Numbered from the stretch's first letter, positions 1 to 9,950 are shown. The stretch is DNA of 64,000 nucleotides from an uncultured Actinomycetes bacterium (GCA_900314645.1 OMWB01000006.1:17626-81625); one strand, 5' to 3'. Program-made: numbers and translations. The notes: a model not told the origin generated them from the letters alone.

Positions 1-638
1 TTCACCTTGAACGCAGTGGGCATGGCCAGAAGATCGCTCGGCAGAATGGCGACACCCTTGAACTTGGCAAGGAAGTACTGGCAGGTGCCAGCGAAGGCGG
101 CGAGCACCACAGCGGGCCAGATGATCGATGCGGAACGCTGGCCCAGGAAATAGAGGGACAGCACGATGCCGGCGCACAGGCCCAGCTCGATAAGGAAACA
201 CTTGGGGTCAAGCGCGGGGAAGTTGGTGTTCCACGAGAGCTCGAGGGCGAGCATGGCCCCGAAGATGCCTACGGTAAGCGCCACCACGTCGCGAACCAGC
301 GAGACCACGAAGTTGCGGTTAGACAGGAGCTTCCGTACCACGCCTCGATTTGCAGCCAGTATGCCGCAGACGGTTGCCACGACGGTATAGATGATGAGAG
401 GCGCCGACCCATCTGAGTAGTTGCCGAGCGCAACCCAGGCACCCAGCAGACCCAGCGAGAGCGCCATGGGCGCAGGCCAGGCACCGGACCCCGACGCAGG
501 GCCTTCCTCGCCGTACTCTGAGGTGGAGAGGCCCACCGAGGCGGCTGCGATGATGATGAATCCCAGAATGGGAACGGCGGGATACCAATTGGGGGCAACG
601 AGGAAGTTTTTCAGGAAATCGAAGAAGCCTTCGGCCAT
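1..638 (-). CDS. LTA synthase-like / MdoB-type phosphoglycerol transferase, N-terminal membrane part (partial)
   Basis: The reading frame runs off the left edge, so only the first 212 residues are present. It begins MAEGFFDFLKNFLVAPNWYP after an AAAGGACC ribosome binding site. About six hydrophobic segments follow, then KFKGVAILPSDLLAMPTAFKV. A hydrophobic N-terminus followed by a P-S/T-DLL segment is typical of lipoteichoic-acid-synthase and MdoB-like enzymes, in which a membrane domain precedes an extracellular alkaline-phosphatase-type domain. The catalytic domain would lie outside the window. If the call is right, the protein transfers phosphoglycerol-type units to a cell-envelope polymer. 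Another multi-spanning envelope protein cannot be excluded. It is divergent from the binding-protein operon. Confidence 0.55.
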   Translation of the reverse strand, partial: MAEGFFDFLKNFLVAPNWYPAVPILGFIIIAAASVGLSTSEYGEEGPASGSGAWPAPMALSLGLLGAWVALGNYSDGSAPLIIYTVVATVCGILAANRGVVRKLLSNRNFVVSLVRDVVALTVGIFGAMLALELSWNTNFPALDPKCFLIELGLCAGIVLSLYFLGQRSASIIWPAVVLAAFAGTCQYFLAKFKGVAILPSDLLAMPTAFKV

Positions 639-843
639 GTTTAGGGTCCTTTTCGTCTGCTGTGGCCAGAGTTATGTAGCACTGTACCTCATTTGCGACG
701 TTAGCGGGGTGACCTCCTGCTATTCAAGACGAATCCCATACGGAGGTGATTAAATAACAGATGCAAATAACCGAGAATAGCTCGCCCCGCCCTCAGCTAC
801 CGTTTGTCGAAAAAAAGAACAAACCACAGCATAAAGGGGGACT

Positions 844-891
844 ATGGAGTGGCAGTTGTTGGTTACGGGCGCATTACGTGCCTGTATGTAG
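844..891 (+). other. Possible 15-codon leader ORF upstream of the ABC operon
   Basis: An AAGGGGG purine run at 834-840 is followed by ATG at 844 and a 15-residue reading frame, MEWQLLVTGALRACM, that stops at 889-891, 14 bases before the binding-protein start. The position suits a leader peptide, but the spacing from the purine run is short and chance is quite possible. No attenuator-like hairpin was seen between it and the gene. Confidence 0.2.
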
Positions 892-905
892 ACAGGGAGA
901 AAACC

Positions 906-2033
906 ATGCATAACGTTTCTCGTAGGGACTTCCTGGGCGCATCCGCCTTGGCTGGTCTCACCCTCGCTGGCTGCGGTGGCTCCAGCGACTCTGGCTCTGG
1001 CGCTGAAGCTTCGGGCGCCAGTGTCGAGGGCTACGATCCCGACCTCGTTGCCGCTGCTCAGGCCGAGGGCGAGCTCGTTGTCTACGGCACCTGTGAGGAG
1101 CCCTACATCATCGCCGCGTGCGACAAGTTCACTGAGCTCTTCGGCATCACCACCAGCTGGCAGCGCCTGGGCGGCGGCGAGGTCCTCGCCAAGATCCAGG
1201 AGGAGAACGGCCATCCCTCCGCGGACGTCTGGTTCGGCGGCGGCTGCACCTCCTATGTCCAGGCCGCGAATGACGGCCTGCTCATGAAGGCCTCTCCGGC
1301 CAACCTGAGCCACATCACAAACTCCAACTTCACCTCCACCGACGGCACCTGGGTGGGCATCTACATGGGCATCCTGGGCTTCCTCACCAACAACGAGGAG
1401 CTTGCGGCCAAGAACATCGAGGGACCGAAGGACTGGCCTGACCTGCTCGACGAGAAGTACAAGGGCCTCATCTGGAGCTCCAACTACAACACCGCCTCCA
1501 CGGCCGAGCTGATCCTCAACACCGTCATCCAGAAGTATGGTCACGACGAGGGCATCCAGTTCCTGGTCGATCTCGACAAGAACGTCGCGCAGTACACCAA
1601 GTCTGGCGGCGGCCCGTCCAAGTCCATCGGCATCGGCGAGTGCACCATCGGCATCAACTTCCTGCACGACGGCATCTATCAGATCGTCGACAACGGCTAT
1701 GACAACATCGGCCTCGTCGCCCCGAGCTCCGGTGCTTCCTACGAGGTTGGCGCCTCCGCTGGCCTCGAGGGCTGCGCTCACCCGAATGCGGCTCAGCTGT
1801 GGCTCGAGTATGTCCTCACGCCCGAGTGCGTCAACCAGGCCAAGAACGTTGGTTCTTACCAGTTCCTCGTTCTCGACAACGCCGAGCAGCCGCAGATCGC
1901 CATCGACATGGGCGTCGATCCCAACAACGTCATGGAGTTCGACTTCGCCGACATGATGGCCAACACCGCCCAGTACAAGGAGGACGTCATGAACGCCCTC
2001 GGTGGTGGTGACGACCGCTTCAAGACCGAGTAG
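906..2033 (+). CDS. ABC transporter substrate-binding protein, Tat-exported lipoprotein (FbpA/AfuA-like)
   Basis: This 375-residue protein starts at ATG 906 after AGGGAG. The N-terminus has a twin-arginine pattern (SRRDFLGASALAGL) and a lipobox ending in LAGCGG, so it should be exported folded and anchored by lipid at the outer membrane face. The mature part begins with AAAQAEGELVVYGTCEE and contains SADVWFGGG, as in family 1 extracellular binding proteins for ferric iron and related ligands. The ligand cannot be read from sequence; iron(III), phosphonate or sugar phosphate are candidates. It is first in an operon with a double permease and an ATPase. An upstream start at TTG 804 would add 34 residues ahead of the Tat signal and is unlikely. 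Confidence 0.85.
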   Translation: MHNVSRRDFLGASALAGLTLAGCGGSSDSGSGAEASGASVEGYDPDLVAAAQAEGELVVYGTCEEPYIIAACDKFTELFGITTSWQRLGGGEVLAKIQEENGHPSADVWFGGGCTSYVQAANDGLLMKASPANLSHITNSNFTSTDGTWVGIYMGILGFLTNNEELAAKNIEGPKDWPDLLDEKYKGLIWSSNYNTASTAELILNTVIQKYGHDEGIQFLVDLDKNVAQYTKSGGGPSKSIGIGECTIGINFLHDGIYQIVDNGYDNIGLVAPSSGASYEVGASAGLEGCAHPNAAQLWLEYVLTPECVNQAKNVGSYQFLVLDNAEQPQIAIDMGVDPNNVMEFDFADMMANTAQYKEDVMNALGGGDDRFKTE

Positions 2034-2069
2034 GCACCTGTAGGGATTGACATCCTGATTGTGTGAGAA

Positions 2070-2101
2070 GGCGGGCGGTTGGGTTCGTCCCACCGCCCGC
2101 C
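2070..2101 (+). terminator. Intercistronic hairpin between binding-protein and permease genes
   Basis: A GC-rich stem of about 13 bp (GGCGGGCGGTTGGG with CCCACCGCCCGCC, one bulged T) has a 5-base loop and is followed by ACTCGTTTT. Such hairpins between the binding protein and the membrane components commonly act as partial terminators or 3-prime mRNA stabilisers, giving more binding protein than permease. That role is inferred here. Confidence 0.65.
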
Positions 2102-2143
2102 ACTCGTTTTAGGTCATTATCCATCAACGAGAGAGGACGCCCT

Positions 2144-3859
2144 ATGGCAACAGCTCAAGGTGCGTCATTGGATCGCAAGAAGCTCCTGGCCGACCCGATC
2201 ATGGTCTCGACCATCGTGGTGCTCGTCACGTTCCTGGCGCTCTTCATCCTCTATCCGCTCGCAATCCTTCTGGTTGACAGTTTTGTCAGCGACCAAGGCG
2301 GCATCACCCTTGATGTCTTCAAGAAGGTGTTGGCAAAGCCCGACTTCAAGAAGGCTATCGTAAATACGCTCGAGATCGGTGCCATCACGGGCGTGCTCTC
2401 CACACTCATTGGCCTGCTCTTCGCCTATGTCGAGGAGTACGTGCAGCTGCGTACCAAGTTCATGAGCGGACTCTTCAAGGTGGTCTCGATCCTTCCGGTC
2501 GTCTCCCCGCCGTTTGTGCTCTCGCTCTCCATGATCCTGCTCTTCGGTCGCTCGGGCATCATCTCCAAGACGCTTCTGGGCATCCAGGATTCCAACATCT
2601 ACGGCATGCGCTCCATCATCCTCATCCAGACCATGACGTTCTTCCCGGTCTGCTACATGATGCTGAGGGGCCTGCTGAAGAACATCGACCCGTCCCTTGA
2701 GGAAGCAGCCCGCGACATGGGTGCCTCCCGCTGGACGGTCTTCACCACGGTGACGTTCCCGCTGCTGCTCCCCGGCCTGGGCAACGCCTTCCTGGTAACC
2801 GTCATGGAGTCCATCGCCGACTTCGCTAATCCCATGATGATCGGCGGCAACATCGACACCCTTGCCACGGCCATCTACATGCAGATTACCGGCAACTTTG
2901 ACAAGAAGGGCGCTGCGGCCATGGCCGTCGTGCTCCTCTCCATCACCTTCGTCATGTTCTTCGTACAGAAGTACATCCTCGAGGCGAAGGCTACGGCAAC
3001 GCTTTCCGGCAAGGCGAGCCGCCAGCGCATGCTCATCACGGACGCCTCGGTGCGCATCCCGCTCACCATCATGTGCAGCGCCATCGCCATCATCGTCATC
3101 GCGATGTACGTCTGCGTGCCGTACGGCTCGGTCATCACTACGTGGGGCCGCAACTACACCCTGACCAACAAGTGGTACCTCAAGGTGTTCAACAACTATC
3201 GTGGTGCCGACGCGTTCACCGACTCGTTCATCATGGCGTTCATCGCCAGCCCCATCACCTCGCTGCTCTCCATGATCATCTCCTATCTCGTGGTCAAGAA
3301 GAAGTTTGCCCTGCGTGGCTTCATCGAGTTCACCTCGATGCTCGCCATGGCAGTGCCCGGCACCGTCTTGGGCGTCGGCTTCGTCCGCGGCTATTCCAAC
3401 GGCCTCTTCCACACGGGAATCCTGCAGTGGCTGTACGGTACCGCCGCCATCCTCATCATCGTGTTCGTGGTGCGCTCGCTTCCCACGGGTACCCGAGCGG
3501 GCATCTCGGCGCTCCGCCAGATCGACAAATCCATCGAGGAGTCGGCCTACGACATGGGCGCCAACAGCTTCCAGGTCTTCATGACCGTCACGCTGCCGCT
3601 CATCAAGGACTCGTTCCTCTCTGGTCTGGTCACCGCGTTCGTGCGCTCCATCACGGCAATTTCCGCAGTCATCCTGGTCGTGAACCCCAAGATCCTGCTC
3701 ATTACCGTGCAGATCAACGAGTACGCAAACCGCGGCGAGTACGCCGTAGCATGCGCGTTCTCGACGATCTTGATCCTGATCACCTATACCGCCGTGCTGG
3801 GCATGAACATCTTCATCAAGTACTTTGGCACCAGCAAGGCACAAGCTGAGGAGGCATAA
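2144..3859 (+). CDS. ABC transporter permease with two fused permease domains (FbpB-like)
   Basis: The 571-residue protein starts at ATG 2144 after GAGAGGA. It is a duplicated inner-membrane permease: each half carries a cytoplasmic EAA loop, EEAARDMGASRWTVF near residue 185 and EESAYDMGANSFQVF near residue 465. This is the layout of FbpB/AfuB-type iron and related importers, where one polypeptide replaces a permease dimer. Around twelve membrane segments are apparent. The ATPase gene follows after only 3 bases, so co-translation is likely. An upstream in-frame start would add residues overlapping the preceding hairpin and lacks a comparable ribosome binding site. Confidence 0.9.
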   Translation: MATAQGASLDRKKLLADPIMVSTIVVLVTFLALFILYPLAILLVDSFVSDQGGITLDVFKKVLAKPDFKKAIVNTLEIGAITGVLSTLIGLLFAYVEEYVQLRTKFMSGLFKVVSILPVVSPPFVLSLSMILLFGRSGIISKTLLGIQDSNIYGMRSIILIQTMTFFPVCYMMLRGLLKNIDPSLEEAARDMGASRWTVFTTVTFPLLLPGLGNAFLVTVMESIADFANPMMIGGNIDTLATAIYMQITGNFDKKGAAAMAVVLLSITFVMFFVQKYILEAKATATLSGKASRQRMLITDASVRIPLTIMCSAIAIIVIAMYVCVPYGSVITTWGRNYTLTNKWYLKVFNNYRGADAFTDSFIMAFIASPITSLLSMIISYLVVKKKFALRGFIEFTSMLAMAVPGTVLGVGFVRGYSNGLFHTGILQWLYGTAAILIIVFVVRSLPTGTRAGISALRQIDKSIEESAYDMGANSFQVFMTVTLPLIKDSFLSGLVTAFVRSITAISAVILVVNPKILLITVQINEYANRGEYAVACAFSTILILITYTAVLGMNIFIKYFGTSKAQAEEA

Positions 3860-3862
3860 GAG

Positions 3863-4939
<1,077 letters not shown>

Positions 4940-4950
4940 TCGCTTCATCT

Positions 4951-5045
4951 GCGAATGTTGACGTAGGCGGCCCCCCGCCGGTCAACATCAGCAAAAGCTC
5001 TCAGCTGATGTTGACCGGCGGGGGGCCGCCTACGTCAACATTCGC
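4951..5045. repeat. Long perfect inverted repeat (42-bp arms) built from two GTTGAC-N18-GTCAAC units
   Basis: Bases 4951-4992 pair perfectly with 5004-5045 around an 11-base loop. Each arm contains one 30-bp unit bounded by GTTGAC and GTCAAC (4957-4986 and 5010-5039), so the unit ends are themselves inverted. It begins 11 bases after the ATPase stop codon. It could end transcription, but it is far longer than a normal terminator and has no long T run. The same unit architecture recurs at 14226-14334, suggesting a repeat family. Confidence 0.9.
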
Positions 5046-5135
5046 CTATTTCTGTACTCAGGAAGCCCTTCCTCTGCAAAGGCTGAGGCATGACGATACA
5101 ATGAGCAGCGGACAATGTTTGATGGGAGATGGCTC

Positions 5136-5945
5136 ATGGAAACAGGCGAGGCTCGCTATCGCAAGCACATCATGTGGTGCAAGCATGATGACAAGAAGGT
5201 CTTTGGCATGGCGTGGCTGCCGGTTGGTGCCGAGCAGTCGTTCTTTACGCACGAGACGTTTCCCACGGTAGTTATGGCTCACGGACTGGGCTCCGATCAC
5301 ACGCACATGGACGATTACGCTCGGCTTCTCGCTGAGAACGGCTTCGTGGCCTATGCCATTGATTTCTGTGGCGGCAGCGCCACCACCAAGAGCGATGGAA
5401 CGACACTCGATATGACGGTCCAGACCGAGAAGGAAGACCTGCTTGCGGCAGTCAACCTGATGCTTGACGAGCCGTTTGTCAACAAGGATGCCCTCTTCCT
5501 GTGGGGCAACAGTCAGGGTGGCTACGTGAGTGCCATGCTTGCAGAGGAGATGCCCGAAACGTTCCGTGCGCTCGTGCTGCTCTATCCTGGCTTTGTGCTG
5601 CGCGACGCCGTGCGTCAGCGCATTCCTGACGGCGCCGAGATGCCCGACAAGATGGAGGCATTTGGCATTGAGCTCTCTCCTGCCTATGCGCGCGCCATTT
5701 TGGCACGCGATCCGTATGCGGACATGGGCGACTTCAAGAAGGACGTCCTCATCGTGCATGGAGACCGCGACCAGGTGGTTCCCCTCGCATACTCTCAGAA
5801 GGCCATCAAGGCGTATCCGTCAGCTCGGATTGAGGTGCTTGACGGTGCAGAGCATGGTTTCAAAGGGGACGAACGCGACCGATGTGCGCACATCGCACTG
5901 GAGTTTCTGAAGGACGAGTTGCAACACGAGGTCAAACAGGCCTAG
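5136..5945 (+). CDS. Alpha/beta hydrolase (serine hydrolase, dienelactone-hydrolase/esterase type)
   Basis: The 269-residue protein starts at ATG 5136 behind GGGAG; ATG 5115 would add seven residues but has a weaker ribosome binding site. The fold is recognisable from VMAHGLGSDHTHMDDYARLL (oxyanion-loop region), the nucleophile elbow WGNSQGGYVSA near residue 125, an acid in IVHGDRDQVVPLAYSQ and a histidine in LDGAEHGFKGDERD. It lacks a signal peptide and should be cytoplasmic. The natural ester or amide substrate is not evident. It is followed by a SixA-like gene in the same direction. Confidence 0.85.
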   Translation: METGEARYRKHIMWCKHDDKKVFGMAWLPVGAEQSFFTHETFPTVVMAHGLGSDHTHMDDYARLLAENGFVAYAIDFCGGSATTKSDGTTLDMTVQTEKEDLLAAVNLMLDEPFVNKDALFLWGNSQGGYVSAMLAEEMPETFRALVLLYPGFVLRDAVRQRIPDGAEMPDKMEAFGIELSPAYARAILARDPYADMGDFKKDVLIVHGDRDQVVPLAYSQKAIKAYPSARIEVLDGAEHGFKGDERDRCAHIALEFLKDELQHEVKQA

Positions 5946-5987
5946 AAGGCGATGGTGTCGGGCGCTGTGCCCGTGAAGGAGGTTTCT

Positions 5988-6464
5988 ATGCTGCAGAAGT
6001 TGGTGCTGGTACGTCACGGCGATGCCGAGTTCTTTGGACCTGAGGGGACCGATGAATCTCGCAGGTTGACAAAACGTGGCGCAGAGGTGCTGGCGGCGGA
6101 GTATCCCAGTACGTTTGAGCCGCTCAAGGACGTGGATGACATAACCTTCTGGGTGAGCCCCGCCGTGCGTGCCATCCAGACTGCCGAGATTGCCGCAGAC
6201 GTCCTGGATGTCGATCCCGACGAGTTTGACATGCATGTCTCCCTATATGAGCAGGATGACGACGAGTTCCTGGCTGAGCTTGGTGCGGAAGGCGATGGAA
6301 CCGTGGTGGCCGTTGGGCACATTCCGTTCATGCACCGGATACTCTGGAAACTCACGGGCGAGGATGCTCCCTTCTCGAAGGGCAGCGTCGCTTCGGTGGT
6401 GTTTGAGAACGGCGACATCGATAAGGCAACGCTGGAGTGGTTTGTGGATGGCCCTGAGGACTAG
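5988..6464 (+). CDS. SixA-like phosphohistidine phosphatase (histidine phosphatase superfamily)
   Basis: The 158-residue protein has the RHG signature at its start (LVLVRHGDAEFFGPEG) and a second histidine in VVAVGHIPFMHRILW, as in the short SixA branch of the phosphoglycerate-mutase-like superfamily. SixA removes phosphate from phosphohistidine, for instance on phosphorelay or PTS proteins; the target here is unknown. Translation starts at ATG 5988 behind a strong AAGGAGG. A terminator hairpin follows. Confidence 0.8.
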   Translation: MLQKLVLVRHGDAEFFGPEGTDESRRLTKRGAEVLAAEYPSTFEPLKDVDDITFWVSPAVRAIQTAEIAADVLDVDPDEFDMHVSLYEQDDDEFLAELGAEGDGTVVAVGHIPFMHRILWKLTGEDAPFSKGSVASVVFENGDIDKATLEWFVDGPED

Positions 6465-6484
6465 TGCTTGGAAAGGGTGCCACT

Positions 6485-6530
6485 AAAGGCGCGCCGCGCA
6501 TCGGTGAAGCCCGATGCGCGGCGCGCCTTT
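6485..6530. terminator. Bidirectional terminator hairpin
   Basis: Bases 6485-6504 (AAAGGCGCGCCGCGCATCGG) pair perfectly with 6511-6530 around a 6-base loop. The A-run on one side and T-run on the other allow termination in both directions, serving the convergent sixA-like and larC genes. Confidence 0.9.
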
Positions 6531-6546
6531 GTGTTGAACAAGACAA

Positions 6547-7959
6547 CTATGCTTGGGTGACGGCAATCACGGCCTGGTAGGCGGCTTGGTACGAGATGTC
6601 GGCGGCCTTTGCGAGTGCCGCCACCGTGGCGTACTCGGGATAGAGCCTGCGCTCGCCGCCGGGAAGCACAACGGCCTTTACCTTGGCGGGGCCGTAGGCC
6701 GTCTCTACGTCGAGGATCTCGCGCGGGAGCGCCGTGCGCCAGAGCGGGGAGCGCCGAATGCCGATGGTGGTGGTGTCCTCAAAGATGACCTGCTCAAGGG
6801 CGGGTATGCCAGCCTCCGAGCACAGCACCTCAAGCTGATAGCCTGGGCGGCCCTTCTTCATGAACGTCGGCAGGAAGTGCGCCTCGAGGGCGCCTGCATC
6901 ATACAGGCGGTCAAGTGTGTGGGCAAGCGCCTCGCCGGTGCAGTCGTCGACCTCGGTCTCGAGTTTCCACAAGTGGGGACGCTCGAAGGCATAGCTTGAC
7001 GGCGCCGCAACCGTCTTCGCCTCCTCCACGATGGTGGCACGGACGGTGCTTACCGGATGGTAGTCACGCTTTCCCGAGCCCGTGCCCGTGGCAACGATGC
7101 GATAGGTCTGCGGCAGGGCATCTGCGTTCTTGAGCGCGGCGGCGATGGCAGCCCCAGTGGGGGTGACGAGTTCTCCCGCAACGTCGCACTGCGAAAGCGT
7201 GAGGCTGTGGGCGGCAACGATGTTGGCGACAGCCGGAACTGGAATGGGAAGCACGCCGTGAGCGGAGCGTATGCGGCCGTGTCCCTCGCCGAGGGCCGAG
7301 ACGACGACGTTGTCAATGTTGAGGTCATCGATGCAGAAGGCGGCGGCAACTACGTCGACGATGGAGTCAACAGCGCCGACCTCGTGGAAATGCACCCGCT
7401 CGAGAGGCACGCCATGGGCCTTCGCCTCGGCCTCGGCAACGATATCAAAGATGCGGTGCGCGATTTCACGCGTGCGGTTGCTGAGGGTGCCGGCGTCGAT
7501 GATGGCCTTTACCTCGGCGGGGCCGCGATGTTCGTGGTGGTGGTTGTGGGCGTGGTCATGTTCGTGATCGTGATGGTGGTCATGGTCATGCTCATGATGG
7601 TGGTCATGGTCATGCTCATGATGGTGGTCATGGTCATGCTCATGATGGTGGTGATGGTCATGCTCATGATGGTGGTGATGGTCATGCTCGTGCTCATGCT
7701 CGTCACCATCGAGGTTGCCGTAGAGCCACTGCATGTCGTGGTCGTGCCCATCGTGCTCGGCATCAAGCACCACATCAAAGTCGCAGGCGTCGAGCGAAGA
7801 GACGCTCTTGCGACTCACCTTAATCTCAAAACCGCCCACTCCAAGGCTGCTCAGCGCCTCGCGGAGGCGCTCCTCGCTTGCGCCGGCATCCAAGAGTGCG
7901 CCAACCACCATGTCTCCGCTGATGCCACGCGCGCAATCGAGGTAGAGCGTCCTTCCCAT
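6547..7959 (-). CDS. larC: Nickel insertion protein LarC (nickel-pincer cofactor biosynthesis)
   Basis: LarC inserts Ni(II) into the pyridinium bisthiocarboxylate mononucleotide made by LarB and LarE, giving the nickel-pincer cofactor of lactate racemase and related enzymes. The 470-residue protein begins TLYLDCARGISGDMVVGALLDAG, the family N-terminus, and contains HFHEVGAVDSIVDVVAAAFC. Residues ~90-145 form a very histidine-rich tract of repeated EHDHDHHH-type units, presumably a nickel store. In Lactiplantibacillus plantarum LarC is made by programmed frameshifting of two reading frames; here it is a single uninterrupted frame. It is transcribed downstream of larB and divergently from larE. 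Confidence 0.95.
   Translation of the reverse strand: MGRTLYLDCARGISGDMVVGALLDAGASEERLREALSSLGVGGFEIKVSRKSVSSLDACDFDVVLDAEHDGHDHDMQWLYGNLDGDEHEHEHDHHHHHEHDHHHHHEHDHDHHHEHDHDHHHEHDHDHHHDHEHDHAHNHHHEHRGPAEVKAIIDAGTLSNRTREIAHRIFDIVAEAEAKAHGVPLERVHFHEVGAVDSIVDVVAAAFCIDDLNIDNVVVSALGEGHGRIRSAHGVLPIPVPAVANIVAAHSLTLSQCDVAGELVTPTGAAIAAALKNADALPQTYRIVATGTGSGKRDYHPVSTVRATIVEEAKTVAAPSSYAFERPHLWKLETEVDDCTGEALAHTLDRLYDAGALEAHFLPTFMKKGRPGYQLEVLCSEAGIPALEQVIFEDTTTIGIRRSPLWRTALPREILDVETAYGPAKVKAVVLPGGERRLYPEYATVAALAKAADISYQAAYQAVIAVTQA
7569..7688. repeat. Five tandem copies of a 24-bp repeat inside larC (His-rich tract)
   Basis: The unit CATGATGGTGG-TCATGGTCATGCT (plus strand) occurs five times head to tail, with the first copy and the last two differing by one base. 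Because 24 is a multiple of three, copy-number changes would add or remove eight residues (EHDHDHHH-like) without shifting the frame, so the metal-binding tract can vary in length. Confidence 0.9.
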
Positions 7960-8001
7960 ATGTGGCTCCTTCCCGCGTGCATAGCACGCAGCCTGTGATT
8001 C

Positions 8002-8781
8002 CTATGCTTGCCAACGGCCCACGTGGTCAATGAGCGCGGCCTGATATCCAGCCCCAAAACCGTTGTCGATGTTTACCACCGAGACCCCGCTTGCGCACGA
8101 GTTGAGCATCGAGAGCAGCGCGGCGATGCCACCCAATGACGCCCCGTATCCCACGCTGGTGGGACAGGCGATGACGGGGCAGGGGACGAGGCCGCCTACC
8201 ACACTCGCGAGCGCACCCTCCATGCCTGCGATGGCTACCACCGCGCTTGCGCCACGAAGCTCGTCGGTGTGGACAAGCAGCCGATGCAGGCCCGCAACGC
8301 CAACGTCATACAGACGCACCACGCGGCTGCCCAGCATCTCGGCCGTCAGAGCGGCCTCCTCCGCACAGTACAGATCGCTGGTGCCTGCGGCGGCAACCAC
8401 GACATAGCCAATGCCATCTGCCTGGGGTTTATTGCCCACAATGCCAACGCGCGGCAGCTCATGGTAGGTGAAGGCCGCTGCGTTTTCAGGGCTCAGCCCA
8501 GCAGCGACGTCGCGGGCCTTCTCTGTGTCAAGCCTCGTCACCATGATGTGCCGGTCTCCTGCGGCGCGCAGTGCGCCGACGATGCCTACGATCTGCTCGG
8601 CCGTCTTGCCCGCACCGTAGACTACCTCGGACACGCCCTGACGTCTGCTGCGGTCAAGATCCGGCTTGGCATACCCAAGATCCTCAAATGAGCGCTGGCT
8701 GAGGCGTTGACTCGCCTCTTCAACCGCAACGGTGCCATCCGCGACCGCAGACAGCAGCTCCCGCAGCTCTCGCTTCTCCAC
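8002..8781 (-). CDS. larB: LarB, pyridinium-3,5-biscarboxylic acid mononucleotide synthase
   Basis: LarB carboxylates and hydrolyses nicotinic acid adenine dinucleotide, the first step of nickel-pincer cofactor synthesis. The 259-residue protein has the family N-terminus (ELLSAVADGTVAVEEASQRL) and a PurE-like C-terminal domain with VVAAAGTSDLYCAEEAA, GVAGLHRLL and VVAIAGMEGALASVVGGL. The start is GTG 8781 behind a strong AGGGAGGAC. It precedes larC by about 40 bases and is almost certainly co-transcribed with it. The divergent larE start lies 94 bases away, leaving one short shared control region. Confidence 0.95.
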   Translation of the reverse strand: MEKRELRELLSAVADGTVAVEEASQRLSQRSFEDLGYAKPDLDRSRRQGVSEVVYGAGKTAEQIVGIVGALRAAGDRHIMVTRLDTEKARDVAAGLSPENAAAFTYHELPRVGIVGNKPQADGIGYVVVAAAGTSDLYCAEEAALTAEMLGSRVVRLYDVGVAGLHRLLVHTDELRGASAVVAIAGMEGALASVVGGLVPCPVIACPTSVGYGASLGGIAALLSMLNSCASGVSVVNIDNGFGAGYQAALIDHVGRWQA

Positions 8782-8875
8782 AAAGTCCTCCCTCTCATGT
8801 ATTTCCCACTATTGTGGCACGAATGCTCACGCTTGTCATACAATGTCACGAACACCAATCGAACAGGTAGGAATT

Positions 8876-9700
8876 ATGACTAACGAGATTCGCCTTGAAG
8901 ACAAGCTTGATACCCTCAGGAGCATCCTGTGCGACATGGGCACGGTCGCGGTTGCCTACTCGGGCGGCGTGGACTCAACGTTGCTGGCAAAGGTGGCGCA
9001 CGACGTGCTGGGAGACCATATGATCGCCGTTACGTCGGCGGGACGTTCCATACCCTCCCGCGACATCGAGCGCACGCAGCAGTTTTGTGCAGAGCAGGGT
9101 ATCCCACAGGTGGTCATGCGCTTCAATGAGCTTGAGGTCGCGGGCTTCCGCGAGAACCCCAAGGACCGCTGTTATCACTGCAAGAAGGAGCTCTTCCAGC
9201 ACATGCGTGACGTAGCGCATGACCGTGGCATGGCTCACCTGGTGGACGGCTCAAACGTCGATGACCAGGGCGACTATCGTCCGGGGCTGAGGGCGCTGGC
9301 CGAGCTGGGCATCAGAAGTCCGCTTCAGGAGGCCGGCTTTTCCAAGGCGGAAATCCGCGAGCTTTCCCGTCAGATGGGACTTCCCACCTGGAATATGCCA
9401 TCGGCCGCGTGCCTCGCGTCACGCTTTGCCTACGGCGATGAGATTACCGAGAAGAAGCTCGCCATGGTTGAGCAGGCGGAGGATTACCTGCACGATCTCG
9501 GGTTCGTACAGCTTCGCGTGCGGGTCCACGGGGCCAACGGAGAGCTCGCGCGCATCGAGGTGGCGTCGGATTCGGTTGCGCGCTTGGCCGCTGACGACGT
9601 GCGCCAACAGGTGGTTGAGCAGCTCAAACACATCGGGTTTACCTACGTTGCCCTTGACCTTGCGGGCTTCCGTTCCGGAGCGATGAACGAGGTCCTGTAG
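8876..9700 (+). CDS. larE: LarE, ATP-dependent sacrificial sulfur transferase
   Basis: LarE adenylates the LarB product and donates sulfur to make the two thiocarboxylates that later bind nickel. The 274-residue protein has the PP-loop SGGVDSTLL near residue 28 and the family segments CYHCKKELF, DGSNVDDQGDYRPG and ACLASRFAYGDEIT. The cysteine in CLASR is the probable sulfur donor. Whether other cysteines support a cluster-dependent, catalytic variant cannot be decided by eye. The start is ATG 8876 after GTAGGAATT. A TACAAT sequence at 8839-8844 is a plausible -10 element. No larA racemase gene is present in the window. Confidence 0.93.
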   Translation: MTNEIRLEDKLDTLRSILCDMGTVAVAYSGGVDSTLLAKVAHDVLGDHMIAVTSAGRSIPSRDIERTQQFCAEQGIPQVVMRFNELEVAGFRENPKDRCYHCKKELFQHMRDVAHDRGMAHLVDGSNVDDQGDYRPGLRALAELGIRSPLQEAGFSKAEIRELSRQMGLPTWNMPSAACLASRFAYGDEITEKKLAMVEQAEDYLHDLGFVQLRVRVHGANGELARIEVASDSVARLAADDVRQQVVEQLKHIGFTYVALDLAGFRSGAMNEVL

Positions 9701-9950
9701 AGAGGCTCGACGGTCCGCCAACGCCTTTCAAGTTCTTGTGCTCGCGGTGGAGGCCTTGGGCACAATTGGTGAGATTTGGGCGTATCCGCGAAAGGGTGGG
9801 TAGCCTAAAACACCTAGGCTGTGCAGTTGGCTACTCGCGAGGTGCGTGCCGTCGGTGGCGTGTTACCATACTGACTACGCACACGGGCCTATGCCCTCAT
9901 GCGGGGAACTCGACAGCCCGAAGCAGACCTTCAACGAACTAGGGGATGAC

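Noticed and set aside
7569..7688. Tandem repeats as a CRISPR array
   Set aside because: Units are contiguous without spacers and lie in a coding region.
7057..7998. 313-codon plus-strand frame with a Met/Val repeat tract
   Set aside because: It is the antisense of larC; the apparent hydrophobic repeats are the complement of the histidine repeats.
9701..9950. RNA gene in the 250-bp gap before the CHAP gene
   Set aside because: Only short stems such as AGCCTA/TAGGCT were found; no tRNA, riboswitch or terminator pattern could be supported.
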